NCBI GenBank assembly: GCA_024276275.1 | Contig: JAJRXM010000096.1 | Coordinates: 1-42,278 of the forward strand | Direction of reading: 5' to 3' | Length of the DNA stretch: 42,278 nucleotides | Source: Candidatus Zixiibacteriota bacterium | GTDB lineage: Bacteria; Zixibacteria; MSB-5A5; GN15; FEB-12 | Part shown: positions 34,855 through 42,278 of the stretch, in pieces | How the letters are laid out: the number at the start of each line of letters is the position of its first letter | Position numbering within the stretch: the stretch's first letter is position 1 | Notes under the pieces: generated by a model | Database searches by the model: none | Seen by the model: only the letters and a program-made list of their open reading frames with translations | What the model was told of the DNA's origin: nothing | Made by a program: the position numbers and the translations under genes

Positions 34855-34954
34855 AGTTGTTTCAAAGTAGACGGTTTTTGTACAAATGTCAACAAGAGAG
34901 AAAGAGAATTTGAGATATACTGAGGGAGTCGAAGTATTATTTAAATTGATAAAT

Positions 34955-35464
34955 CTAATACCACTTAACTTTATCATACTCACTCAAGTCAAATATCAGT
35001 GTATCAAGCTTAATTGAATTAGTACTTTCATCATTTTCGCTGAAATCAATAAAAACCCTATCAGGTTGTATTAATTTGATGCCAGTGATATAGTCATCGT
35101 TGAGGATAATAACAACTTTGCTTGAATCTATAAAATATGCTTTAATAAATTTTTTATTGGATGCAACAAGTAAATGATGCTCTATAGAGTAGGGATTATC
35201 AAAAAGATGATAAAGACGATATCTTAAGGAGGTGGGTTCACTGTTGTCAATAAATGTTATTGTAGTAGAAGTTGTACGTAATTCACTCATTTTTTTATAT
35301 ACCAGTATTTCATATCTATCATTAGATAACCTCATTGTTGCTTCTATTTTTGGATTGTTTACCCAACTTATAAAAATGAATGAGTAATACCCAACAAAAT
35401 AAAGAACAATCCATAGAACAGGTGCTAGTATAACTAAAGTTATAATAACCTTTTTTATCTTCAT
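34955..35464 (-). CDS. Membrane-anchored hypothetical protein, 169 aa
   Basis: From the ATG at 35464 the protein has one N-terminal membrane helix (VIITLVILAPVLWIVLYFVGY) and then a predicted extracytoplasmic domain rich in beta strands (YEILVYKKMSELRTTSTTIT ... DSSKVVIILNDDYITGIKLI). I do not recognise the family. It follows by 5 bases another tiny membrane protein with a similar basic-hydrophobic start (MGKKKIIKYILFTP), so the two may be paired. The frame can also start at 35488, adding eight residues. It ends 100 bases before the aldolase start; a shared message is possible. Confidence 0.65.
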   Translation of the reverse strand: MKIKKVIITLVILAPVLWIVLYFVGYYSFIFISWVNNPKIEATMRLSNDRYEILVYKKMSELRTTSTTITFIDNSEPTSLRYRLYHLFDNPYSIEHHLLVASNKKFIKAYFIDSSKVVIILNDDYITGIKLIQPDRVFIDFSENDESTNSIKLDTLIFDLSEYDKVKWY

Positions 35465-35469
35465 ATTTA

Positions 35470-35592
35470 CTAAATGACCCCATTCCATTGAAGAACAAAT
35501 GTAATTATGAAAACAATCATTCCGAGTATTGAAACACCAATTATAATTAAAGGTGTAAAAAGTATGTATTTTATTATTTTTTTCTTACCCAT
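35470..35592 (-). CDS. Tiny single-pass membrane protein, 40 aa
   Basis: The short frame MGKKKIIKYILFTPLIIIGV continues with a hydrophobic stretch to LQWNGVI and stops with TAG. It has a basic N-terminus and one long helix, as a small membrane protein would. It is 5 bases upstream of the 169-aa membrane protein and on the same strand. It could also be a leader or a decayed N-terminal copy of that gene, as both begin with Lys-rich and then hydrophobic residues. There is no good ribosome binding site. Confidence 0.45.
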   Translation of the reverse strand: MGKKKIIKYILFTPLIIIGVSILGMIVFIITFVLQWNGVI

Positions 35593-35663
35593 TTTTTAGT
35601 AAAGACAGATTTAAAGTGTATGGCAAGTTTAAAAGGCTGGATGAAAGTGAGGTATGTTAATTA

Positions 35664-35690
35664 GTCACCCTGAGCGGAGTCGAAGGGGAC
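35664..35690 (+). repeat. Left inverted repeat of the GIY-YIG unit (27 bp)
   Basis: It begins GTCACCCTGAGCGGAGTCG and ends AAGGGGAC. The reverse complement, with one G fewer, is at 36060-36085. I recall this string (CTGAGCGGAGTCGAAGG) as a common intergenic repeat in many bacterial genomes. Confidence 0.85.
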
Positions 35691-35695
35691 GATCC

Positions 35696-35730
35696 TACAA
35701 ACTTATTTGATTAATTCAAATAAGTTTGTA
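35696..35730. repeat. 15-bp perfect palindrome just upstream of the GIY-YIG gene
   Basis: TACAAACTTATTTGA and TCAAATAAGTTTGTA are separated by TTAAT. The hairpin ends 10 bases before the ATG at 35741, so it could affect translation or be a cleavage or replication structure. Confidence 0.8.
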
Positions 35731-35740
35731 TTATACATCT

Positions 35741-36045
35741 ATGAAAATGGGTTGGGTTTATATCTTTCAATGCAACGATGATAGCTTCTATACAGGCAGT
35801 ACATCAAACTTACAAATTAGAATTTACCAACATGAGAATAATCTTCTCCCTTGCTATACAAACACAAAACACCCATTAAAATTAGTTTTCAGCAAGAGTT
35901 TGATACTATTGAGGATGCTATTAAAGCTGAACGCCAAATCAAAGGGTGGACAAGAAAGAAGAAAATAGCACTTATCAAAGGTGATTTTGATTTGTTACAT
36001 GAGTTGTCAAAGTGTAAAAATGACACTAAGGCAGATAAGAGGTAA
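35741..36045 (+). pseudogene. GIY-YIG (URI-type) nuclease gene with a single-base frameshift
   Basis: Frame 1 from the ATG at 35741 gives MKMGWVYIFQCNDDSFYTGS, with the GIY-like WVY and YTG motifs and the active-site Arg region IRIYQH, up to HPLKLVF. The frame is then lost at a TTTT run (35886-35889) and the next frame gives EFDTIEDAIKAERQIKGWTR, with the catalytic Glu and the family tail KKKIALIKGDFDLLHELSK. One extra T in the run would restore a protein of about 101 aa, usual for small URI-type nucleases. The sequence is otherwise very well kept, so the change is recent, an assembly error or a slippage site. It lies between two inverted repeats. Confidence 0.85.
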
Positions 36046-36047
36046 AT

Positions 36048-36097
36048 AATTCTTTAAAAGTCCCTTCGACTCCGCTCAGGGTGACTTTTAAAGAATT
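36048..36097. repeat. Right inverted repeat within a 15-bp palindrome
   Basis: AATTCTTTAAAAGTC and GACTTTTAAAGAATT flank CCTTCGACTCCGCTCAGGGT; CCCT/AGGG can pair inside. The inner 26 bases (36060-36085) are the reverse complement of the left repeat. The stem begins 2 bases after the GIY-YIG stop and may also terminate transcription. Confidence 0.85.
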
Positions 36098-36144
36098 GTT
36101 TTATAAAATTTAAGCTAACATAGACAAGTTGTCATTAATATACC

Positions 36145-36169
36145 AAAATCCCCGAAGTGCGGGGATTTT
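36145..36169. terminator. Perfect 10-bp hairpin, terminator-like
   Basis: AAAATCCCCG, loop AAGTG, CGGGGATTTT. It can act in either direction because both flanks of the stem end in A/T runs. It lies 50 bases beyond the GIY-YIG unit. Confidence 0.7.
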
Positions 36170-36705
36170 AAATTGGCTTACGGAAGCAACCGATAGAGCG
36201 AGAATCATTGAGTAAGTCAGAATCTTGCTAGATTCCTATCCTATTTATAAAAATCTTACTAATTATAAATAGGATAACTCAAATTAACTCGAATGACTGA
36301 GCTCCTCCAGTGTTTGAACCTATGGGGGCGTTCCCAAATGGCTATTTCTGGTACTCTTCTGTAATCCAAAAGAGCTTCAATATTCCACGTTTGTCGTACT
36401 TTATCAGTATATATACACCAATTTCGCCTGATGCTCTCTATCTTTTTGGAGTCTCATAAAGTCTACGATGTTTTTTACCATCATTGAACTCCTTTCTGTA
36501 CCATTTTATCAGTACATATACTAAAGTACATATATCAGATTTGCAAATCAATCACTTTTGAATATATCCCAAAAATAACCTGAATCATTTCCCTTTGCAA
36601 AATTGTCTTAAATATGTCAGAAAACTAAGAATATTCAGAAATAATATGCATCATATTTGACATTCGTACGTTAAATATAATACAAAGAGTTTGGCGATAA
36701 ATAGC
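36170..36705. other. Long intergenic stretch; possible eroded gene on the minus strand
   Basis: No intact gene is seen. On the minus strand, AAAGGAG precedes an ATG at about 36486 with an open start (MMVKNIVDFMRLQKD) that stops after 26 codons. Another minus frame reads GVYILIKYDKRGILKLFWIT and later FGNAPIGSNTGGAQSFEL, broken by stops. This could be the wreck of a gene of about 100 residues. TTTATCAGTATATATAC (about 36400) and TTTATCAGTACATATAC (about 36505) form a near-direct repeat 105 bases apart. Confidence 0.35.
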
Positions 36706-36734
36706 TTGACCAAATAGAGAAAGTAAGGTATCTT
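36706..36734 (+). promoter_or_regulatory. Sigma-70-type promoter of the HtrA gene
   Basis: TTGACC at 36706-36711 and TATCTT at 36729-36734 are 17 bases apart. A GGAGGA site (36751) and the GTG start (36766) follow at normal distances. Confidence 0.6.
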
Positions 36735-36765
36735 ACTTGGCTAACTAGTCGGAGGACTAAGATAA

Positions 36766-38283
36766 GTGAAATTGGGCAATAATTCCCCCCGGAATAAAAA
36801 GAATGATACGAAAAAATCTGTCGGTATAGTATCACTTTTTGTACTGGCGGCTTTGTTTTTTACATTTTTTGGGATGATGGTAACATCAAACTTAGACTTC
36901 ACTCCAAAAACTATAGCACAATCGGATTTAAATGTAGCCCGGACAGGGCTTTTTCCTGTTGTTTATCGCGACGGTGAGAATGTATCTCCTTTTGTGCAGG
37001 TTGTTGAAATGGCTTCAGATGCGGTAGTAAATATATCTGCCAAATCTGCTCAGACAAATTCCAGGTGGTGGCATCAGGGCGCATGCCAGTCATCATCAGG
37101 CTCAGGGTTCTTTTTTAGAGAAGAAGGATATATTGTGACTAATAACCATGTTGTAGAAAATGCTGCTGTATTAACTGTTACAACAGCCTCAGGGTATGAA
37201 TATGAAGCAAAATTAGTAGGTGCCGACCCTCAGACTGATTTAGCGGTTTTAAAAATTGAACCGAAAAATGAAAAAATCACCGTTATCCCGTTTGGTGATT
37301 CTGAAAATCTCAAAGTCGGTGATTGGGCGATTGCTATCGGTAATCCATTTCCACAACAAGGACTTGATAGAACTGTGACTGTAGGAGTTATATCTGCTAA
37401 AGGACGTAGAAATCTAAATTGTGGGACTGAAACACCTACATATCAAGATTATATCCAAACCGATGCTTCAATTAATCCCGGCAACTCAGGTGGACCTTTG
37501 CTAAATCTTCGGGGAGAATGTATCGGTGTTAATTCAGCTATTTCATCTCCTACAGGAGCATCAGTCGGTATCGGATTTGCCATACCTATTAGTTTAGCAC
37601 GGTCAGTTGTGCCTGATTTAATTTCACTAGGGAAAGTAAATCGCGGGTGGCTCGGTGTTTGGCTGGGAGATTTAACCGAAAGAGAGACTCGTTTACAAGG
37701 TATCGACGGTTTTCACGGTGTAAAAATTGATTCTGTATTTTCTAATTCTCCTGCTGATAAAGCCGGTATAAAATCGGGAGATATTATTTTAAAAATTAAT
37801 GGTCAGGAAGTAGAAAATAATAGACATCTGACGGTTTTGATTTCTCAGGCAAAAGGCGGTCAACCTGTTCCGATTGAATATATTCGTAATAGTGAACGAA
37901 ATGAGGTTAATGTTGTAGTTGCCGACAGGGATACCTTTATGGCATCTCTGAATAATTCAGGTAATGTTCCTCAAGTACCTTCTGAAACCCGTTCGGTTCA
38001 ATGGTTAGGTATGGAATTAGTTTCGTTTACCGATGATATGGCAGGTCTGTTGAATATAAAGCCTGTTGACGGAGTATTTGTACAAAGAGTCGGTTTAGGG
38101 ACTCCCGCAGATAATTCTTCGGTTAGAAGAGGAACTGTAATTTTACAGGTAAATAATCAATCTGTTGCAAATGTTGACGATATACTTCGGATTTCAATAG
38201 ATATTCCGTCATCGGCAACCCGTATTCCGATGATTGTAGTTGAACCTGACGGTTCTGTAGCAAGAAAAGTAATTAGACCATAA
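36766..38283 (+). CDS. HtrA/DegP-family serine protease with two PDZ domains
   Basis: The protein is 505 aa and starts with GTG, with GGAGGA 10 bases upstream. An N-terminal signal anchor (IVSLFVLAALFFTFFGMMV) precedes an S1C protease domain with the full triad: His128 in VTNNHVVE, Asp159 in PQTDLAVLKI and Ser241 in INPGNSGGPL. Two PDZ domains follow: VKIDSVFSNSPADKAGIKSGDIILKING and the C-terminal GVFVQRVGLGTPADNSSVRRGTVILQVN. It handles misfolded periplasmic proteins. It is more canonical than the active HtrA at 22781. The primary-type sigma gene follows 84 bases downstream on the same strand, perhaps on the same message. Confidence 0.92.
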   Translation: MKLGNNSPRNKKNDTKKSVGIVSLFVLAALFFTFFGMMVTSNLDFTPKTIAQSDLNVARTGLFPVVYRDGENVSPFVQVVEMASDAVVNISAKSAQTNSRWWHQGACQSSSGSGFFFREEGYIVTNNHVVENAAVLTVTTASGYEYEAKLVGADPQTDLAVLKIEPKNEKITVIPFGDSENLKVGDWAIAIGNPFPQQGLDRTVTVGVISAKGRRNLNCGTETPTYQDYIQTDASINPGNSGGPLLNLRGECIGVNSAISSPTGASVGIGFAIPISLARSVVPDLISLGKVNRGWLGVWLGDLTERETRLQGIDGFHGVKIDSVFSNSPADKAGIKSGDIILKINGQEVENNRHLTVLISQAKGGQPVPIEYIRNSERNEVNVVVADRDTFMASLNNSGNVPQVPSETRSVQWLGMELVSFTDDMAGLLNIKPVDGVFVQRVGLGTPADNSSVRRGTVILQVNNQSVANVDDILRISIDIPSSATRIPMIVVEPDGSVARKVIRP

Positions 38284-38308
38284 ATTGTATTATGGAATAT
38301 ATTGTGGT

Positions 38309-38329
38309 ATCTCAGAGTAGTACTGAGAT
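38309..38329. other. Small hairpin between the HtrA and sigma factor genes
   Basis: ATCTCAG, loop AGTAGTA, CTGAGAT. The 7-bp stem lies 39 bases before the sigma start. No T-run follows, so an intercistronic or leader role is as likely as termination. Confidence 0.35.
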
Positions 38330-38367
38330 GAAGAAACATTTTAAGTTGGAAGGAGTTAGTCAGAAAA

Positions 38368-39222
38368 TTGGCTAAACAATCCTTAAAATATCGCGATGAA
38401 GACAGATCGTTGGATTTGTACCTTCGTGAAATCGGGGAAACCCCTCTTATTAACGCCGAAGAAGAAGTGCGGTTAGCGAGAAAAATTAAGCAGGGCGACA
38501 AAAGAGCTCTGGAGAAATTAACAAAAGCTAACTTGCGATTTGTTGTTTCGGTAGCAAAACAATATCAAAACCAGGGTTTATCACTGGCGGATTTAATCAA
38601 CGAAGGTAATATCGGACTGATTAAAGCTGCCAAACGGTTTGATGAAACCCGTGGGTTCAAATTTATCAGTTACGCCGTGTGGTGGATTCGACAGGCTATT
38701 TTGCAATCTCTTGCGGAGCAGAGCCGAATTGTGCGCTTGCCTTTAAATAGAGTCGGAACCCTGCATAAAATCGGAAAGGTTTCCTCGCGGTTAGAACAAT
38801 CGCTCGGACGGCTTCCGTCTCCTGAGGAAATCTCAAAAGTTCTTGAACTTTCTGAGGGTGAAGTTTCTGATACGTTAAAAATTTCAAACTCGCATCTTTC
38901 ATTAGATGCACCGTTTTCCGCATCGGAAGATAACTCTCTTATTGATGTGTTAGAAGATGAATTACAACCGTCACCTGATGAAGCCCTTTTAGACGGGTCT
39001 TTAAAGGTTGAAATCGAAAAGGCATTGGATTCTCTGACACCGCGAGAGGCGGAAGTAATCAATCTCTACTTTGGTTTACACCATGATAAAGCATTAACGC
39101 TTGAAGAGATAGGAGCTCGATTCTCATTGACCCGCGAGCGGGTACGTCAGATTAAAGAAAAAGCGATTCGCAGACTCCGTCATGCCTCAAGAAGCCGTTC
39201 ATTGCGTGCTTATTTGAATTAA
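38368..39222 (+). CDS. rpoD: Primary-type sigma-70 factor (RpoD/SigA, short form)
   Basis: The protein is 284 aa. It has region 1.2 ([29 protein letters not shown]), region 2 ([61 protein letters not shown]), region 3 and region 4 ([15 protein letters not shown]...[30 protein letters not shown]). No long region 1.1 or non-conserved insert is present, as in Bacteroidota housekeeping sigma factors, which it closely resembles. The start is a TTG at 38368 with AAGGAG about 12 bases upstream. It should direct most transcription in growing cells; a group 2 role cannot be ruled out. Confidence 0.9.
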   Translation: MAKQSLKYRDEDRSLDLYLREIGETPLINAEEEVRLARKIKQGDKRALEKLTKANLRFVVSVAKQYQNQGLSLADLINEGNIGLIKAAKRFDETRGFKFISYAVWWIRQAILQSLAEQSRIVRLPLNRVGTLHKIGKVSSRLEQSLGRLPSPEEISKVLELSEGEVSDTLKISNSHLSLDAPFSASEDNSLIDVLEDELQPSPDEALLDGSLKVEIEKALDSLTPREAEVINLYFGLHHDKALTLEEIGARFSLTRERVRQIKEKAIRRLRHASRSRSLRAYLN

Positions 39223-39247
39223 TGATTGATGAAGATTAAATATAAAA

Positions 39248-39282
39248 AAAGCTCATTCGCTTATGCGGATGAGCTTTTTTTT
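39248..39282. terminator. Rho-independent terminator after the sigma factor gene
   Basis: AAAGCTCATTCGC, loop TTAT, GCGGATGAGCTTT, then a long T-run. One mismatch occurs in the 13-bp stem. The A-run before it lets it work in both directions. Confidence 0.88.
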
Positions 39283-39343
39283 ATGAAAACTATTTCAAGT
39301 TAATTCCTTTACAATAGTAAATTTATCTTGTACATTTTTGTCC

Positions 39344-41626
39344 ATGGGCGTATTTCTAAACATACAAAAAGAAAAAATCTATTTATCTGTATTATATATT
39401 CTCATTTTTATTGTAATTAGGTTAGCAATACATATAATTTCTTTTACATCATCAGCTGGAACATACAACGAAATATCGTATATATATGACTTAATGTGGG
39501 TTGATGTCTGGGGATTATCTTTTCTTCTAACTCTTACGTATATGTGGTTAATACCGTTAAAACAAGCATCAAAACTTTTTATAACATTATGTCTATTCTC
39601 ACTGTTTGGATTTATCTCAATTTTTCTTTTTCTCAACAATACACCTTTTGGAATTAACGGATTTTATGGAGATCAATCTTTTCGGATTTCAAATATTCTA
39701 AAATTAATGAATTTTTTCCCACCGATGGATTTTTACTATAAAGATTTACCTACTTTTTATCCTCCTATGTCATTTTATTTCCAAGCTTTATTAGGGAAAG
39801 TATTTGATTTAAAGGCTTACGAAACTATAAAAATTAGTTTAGCATTATTTTTTCTTATAGGTCCTTTTCTACTTCATAAAGCATGGAAACCGATTGTTGG
39901 ATATCAAAAATCTATTTTTATTTCTTTATTTGTTTTTCTCATTTCAAATGCCGGATATGCGTATTTATTATTTAACCCTTATGAGTTTCTGGGGAATAGT
40001 TTTTTTATCCCATGGTTTATCTATTTTATAGAGTTAAAGAATAATAAGAATTCATTCAAAAAAAATATGTTATATGGCGGTTTTTTCGGAGCAATTATAT
40101 TTACTACTTACCCATTTCCTTTTTTTATCGGAGGCGTTTATCTTGTTATAAAATCAATATATTATCTTCTATCTAAAAATAGTATTAAGTCAGGTGTCAT
40201 TATACAAAATTGGTTAGTTTGCATTACTGCTGCTTTGTTAAGTAGTTGGTATTGGCTGCCGGCTTACATTTCTATCTTACAGTTTGGGGGTAAACCGGCA
40301 AAACAGGAATGGTTTCATATTGGTAGAACAGGCATAATGTTTGACTTTATGAAATTTGATTGGTTTGGGGTAATACTCATTACTTCAATTCTATATATTA
40401 TTTATAAATTTCAATCAAAAATGAATCAAAGTTTAATTATGCTTTTTGGCTTATCAATAGTTATTTATATAATCGGTACTTTTTTAGGAGCTATTGATTA
40501 TCCAATTAATGTTTTAAAAGTAAATACGCTTCTCGTTGTTTTGGGAGGTGTTTTCACCGGTATTTTAATAGCACAAACTGTACGTGTTCGTAATTTAAAA
40601 TTACGTAAAATGTTTTTTATTCTATTTATATTTATTATAGCTCTTTTTGTCAAAGATTATAACGCTGTTGCTCGAAATAGTCAGGTGAAAAAAGCTCGTA
40701 CTGCCAAGATACCTGATTTCGGAATTAATACTAAATTAGCTAAAGAAATAAAGGGTAAGATATTTTTAACAGGATACGATAAATTATCAGTTTTTTATCC
40801 GGTTTACTATTTTTCAACAGCCAATCAACACTATTCACATCCTGCCTCAGAGTATCTAAAAAGATATACATTTATCAATATGCTACAGTACTGTAATGAT
40901 TCATATTTGCTCTTTATAGCAATGAAATATAACAGATTCAATGCTATTGACTACTTTATGCCGAGAACTAAAGATGGAAATTACGTGATATCATATACAA
41001 TTAGTTCGTACCCTAACAAGTTTACTTCATATGAAGTTAAATTTAACAAGAATTTTATTGATAGCTATTCATTATTTATAAAGAAAAATAAAAATAATTT
41101 GTTTGAACTGAAGAACAATACGGTTTCTGTACCTGCAATTAATAAACTAAATAATTTGAAGAATCTTAAAGACAGCACTCAACAACTTTATGTAGCAAAC
41201 TTTATATATCAAAATCTATCTCCTACAGGACAACAGTATTTAAATGAGTATTTTTCTACTAATTTGCGAAAAAATAAATTTGATAATAAAGCTAATAAAG
41301 CAGTTAATTTTGATAATAAGATTCAACTGACTTCTTTGTATATGTTATCAAATACTGATAGTGTCATTGTGTACTTTGATTTTATGGTAAAGGATTTTAT
41401 GCAAAAAGATTATAAGAATTACTTTCATATCAAATCAAAAAACAAGAATTATAATTATGATTTTTATCCTCCTATTAAAACATCAAAAGCAAAACCTGGA
41501 TATGTTTTTCATGTAACCAGGACTTTTCCTCGTTTAGGTGATACTTTGGCAATATCGGGCGGATTTTTCAATAAAGAATTAATACTTGGAGAACCCTACT
41601 ATGAAACTTTTATTCTTTCAAATTAA
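39344..41626 (+). CDS. Polytopic membrane glycosyltransferase, GT-C/AftA-like
   Basis: The protein is about 760 aa (ATG at 39344; a TTG at 39338 is possible). The first ~440 residues hold about 11 membrane helices, and the rest is a soluble extracytoplasmic domain. After the second helix pair it reads INGFYGDQSFRISNILKLMN and YKDLPTFYPPMSFYFQALLG; this resembles the first loop of arabinofuranosyltransferase AftA-type GT-C enzymes, where an Asp in the GDQ position is catalytic. It probably uses a polyprenyl-phosphate sugar to extend an envelope glycan. Its acceptor is unknown and no partner gene lies nearby. The Asn/Lys-rich C-terminal half is very AT-rich compared with the genes on its left. 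Confidence 0.65.
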   Translation: MGVFLNIQKEKIYLSVLYILIFIVIRLAIHIISFTSSAGTYNEISYIYDLMWVDVWGLSFLLTLTYMWLIPLKQASKLFITLCLFSLFGFISIFLFLNNTPFGINGFYGDQSFRISNILKLMNFFPPMDFYYKDLPTFYPPMSFYFQALLGKVFDLKAYETIKISLALFFLIGPFLLHKAWKPIVGYQKSIFISLFVFLISNAGYAYLLFNPYEFLGNSFFIPWFIYFIELKNNKNSFKKNMLYGGFFGAIIFTTYPFPFFIGGVYLVIKSIYYLLSKNSIKSGVIIQNWLVCITAALLSSWYWLPAYISILQFGGKPAKQEWFHIGRTGIMFDFMKFDWFGVILITSILYIIYKFQSKMNQSLIMLFGLSIVIYIIGTFLGAIDYPINVLKVNTLLVVLGGVFTGILIAQTVRVRNLKLRKMFFILFIFIIALFVKDYNAVARNSQVKKARTAKIPDFGINTKLAKEIKGKIFLTGYDKLSVFYPVYYFSTANQHYSHPASEYLKRYTFINMLQYCNDSYLLFIAMKYNRFNAIDYFMPRTKDGNYVISYTISSYPNKFTSYEVKFNKNFIDSYSLFIKKNKNNLFELKNNTVSVPAINKLNNLKNLKDSTQQLYVANFIYQNLSPTGQQYLNEYFSTNLRKNKFDNKANKAVNFDNKIQLTSLYMLSNTDSVIVYFDFMVKDFMQKDYKNYFHIKSKNKNYNYDFYPPIKTSKAKPGYVFHVTRTFPRLGDTLAISGGFFNKELILGEPYYETFILSN

Positions 41627-41792
41627 AAGAGTTTTGTCAATTTGTTTCATAACTGTAATTGTAACTACTAAGCTCTGTGCTAAGGTTTAATCTATTAAAA
41701 GTTAATAATATGATTCTTGATTTTTCTTTCCGAGAATTATATTGCTTTTCCCGTACGAAAATTTATATTCAATATGTCTTATACGACAATAT

Positions 41793-41876
41793 GCCGAAGT
41801 GGTGAAATTGGTAGACACGCTGCATTCAGGGTGCAGTTCTCGCAAGGGAGTGGGGGTTCGAATCCCCCCTTCGGCA
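41793..41876 (+). tRNA. tRNA-Leu(CAG)
   Basis: Acceptor GCCGAAG/CTTCGGC, D-arm with GGTGAAATTGGTAGACACGC, anticodon arm CTGCA-TTCAGGG-TGCAG (anticodon CAG at 41827-41829 region), a long class II variable arm (TTCTCGCAAGGGAGT) and T-arm GGGGG-TTCGAAT-CCCCC. The discriminator base is A and CCA is not encoded. Confidence 0.96.
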
Positions 41877-42166
41877 TTAACAAAAATATTCAATGTAACT
41901 CATGCTCCTACAGTAACATACTAAATAAGTATATCTCCTTGTGCCCAAAGTGTGCCTATATTGTTCGGAACCTCACAAAAAATATTATAAAAGATAAGCT
42001 AAAAATTATTTCATAGATTATAGAGTTAATTGAAAGTGCGTTAGGAAAAGTGTAGGAACAAATAAAAAAATTGCGAATTGGTACTAAAAAATGTTGAAGT
42101 AACTTAGTGAATAATCTTATTAAGCTCGCACGGAGGGCTTGGATGCTTCTTGTTTGGCTATCTTCA

Positions 42167-42278
42167 TCAGTCGTCCTCGCTCTCGTCTAAGTCTGCCATC
42201 TGAAGTATCTCCGAAGCTTTTTTTTGAAGATCAAGCAGGGCATCTGCTTTTTTAAGCTTCAGATGTAATCGGACATTC
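42167..42278 (-). CDS. C-terminal fragment of an unknown protein, cut by the right edge
   Basis: A minus-strand frame enters from the window edge and ends in TGA at 42169-42167: NVRLHLKLKKADALLDLQKK, then ASEILQMADLDESEDD. It is a charged amphipathic helix with an acidic tail. The pattern recalls the helical ends of some transposase OrfA proteins, but this is not a firm match. The TGA overlaps an ATG (TGATG) that opens a 15-codon frame only. The acidic end and open frame favour a real C-terminus. Confidence 0.45.
   Translation of the reverse strand, partial: NVRLHLKLKKADALLDLQKKASEILQMADLDESEDD

Noticed and set aside
36170-36330. Possible SRP, tmRNA or 6S RNA gene (GGAAGCAACC and the GC-rich TATGGGGGCG patch)
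   Set aside because: The conserved cores and flanking helices of these RNAs could not be found on either strand. The minus strand looks more like broken coding sequence.
36690-36710. Sigma-54-like TTGGCGATAAATAGCTTG before the HtrA gene
   Set aside because: The GG-GC spacing is one base short of the required distance, and a better sigma-70-type pair (TTGACC/TATCTT, 17-base spacer) lies closer to the start.
41877-42016. Zinc-ribbon-like frame after tRNA-Leu (CNSC...CPKC)
   Set aside because: The frame has no start codon after the tRNA and would have to run through it. The CxxC pairs are probably chance in a short AT-rich stretch.
1-42278. CRISPR array or integrase/transposase gene
   Set aside because: No regularly spaced direct repeats were seen, and no tyrosine recombinase or full transposase signature was found in any long frame. 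The tail fragment at 42167-42278 is too short to call.

Overview
The window is a low-GC bacterial chromosome segment, most likely from the FCB side of the tree (Zixibacteria, Calditrichota, Ignavibacteria or a similar candidate phylum). Three things point there. One protein (26049-26900) ends in a type IX secretion sorting domain with the NYPNPFNPST signature. The primary-type sigma factor (38368-39222) has the short Bacteroidetes-like form without a long region 1.1. Many envelope proteins are DUF-type families common in that group. The exact phylum cannot be fixed from this window.

Region 1 (1-13.7 kb) is a defence island in two divergent transcription units. The leftward unit encodes a 90-aa protein, an ARPP-1/DUF6569-like protein, a tightly coupled 47-aa membrane protein, a NERD nuclease-helicase and an unknown protein cut by the window edge. 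The rightward unit looks like one 9.8-kb operon: a WYL regulator, a large Cas4/RecB-like plus RNase H-like plus SF1 helicase fusion, two HNH nucleases (the second broken by an in-frame TGA) and a McrBC type IV restriction pair. A palindrome lies in the spacer of the promoter that should drive this operon. The island ends at a tRNA-Asn whose 3' half is good and 5' half is degenerate, as at an integration site. A decayed stretch with a frameshifted secreted-protein pseudogene follows.

Region 2 (14.4-30.5 kb) is mainly envelope and signalling: a SET-domain lysine methyltransferase followed by a flavoprotein; two small exported proteins; a SAM methyltransferase; an ECF sigma factor leading an operon of beta-solenoid 'toastrack' and bactofilin-like envelope proteins; an active HtrA protease overlapping a catalytically dead HtrA paralogue; a cohesin/T9SS-sorted surface protein behind a likely sigma-54 promoter; a kinase-pseudokinase tandem with a C-terminal membrane anchor; a DUF3078 pseudogene; and an MscS channel.

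Region 3 (30.6-35.5 kb, minus strand) is a metabolic cluster: class II aldolase, an aminotransferase homologue lacking the PLP lysine, folB, folK, a deoxynucleoside kinase and panB.

Region 4 (35.6-36.1 kb) holds a compact unit of about 422 bp: a GIY-YIG nuclease gene (frameshifted) between near-perfect 26/27-bp inverted repeats, with strong palindromes next to both. This is the most unusual structure in the window.

Region 5 (36.2-42.3 kb) has a second full HtrA protease, the primary-type sigma factor, a large GT-C-like membrane glycosyltransferase, tRNA-Leu(CAG), and a coding fragment at the right edge. Four genes in the window are broken by single lesions (9635, 14232, 29066, 35886), which suggests either ongoing decay or errors in the assembly.
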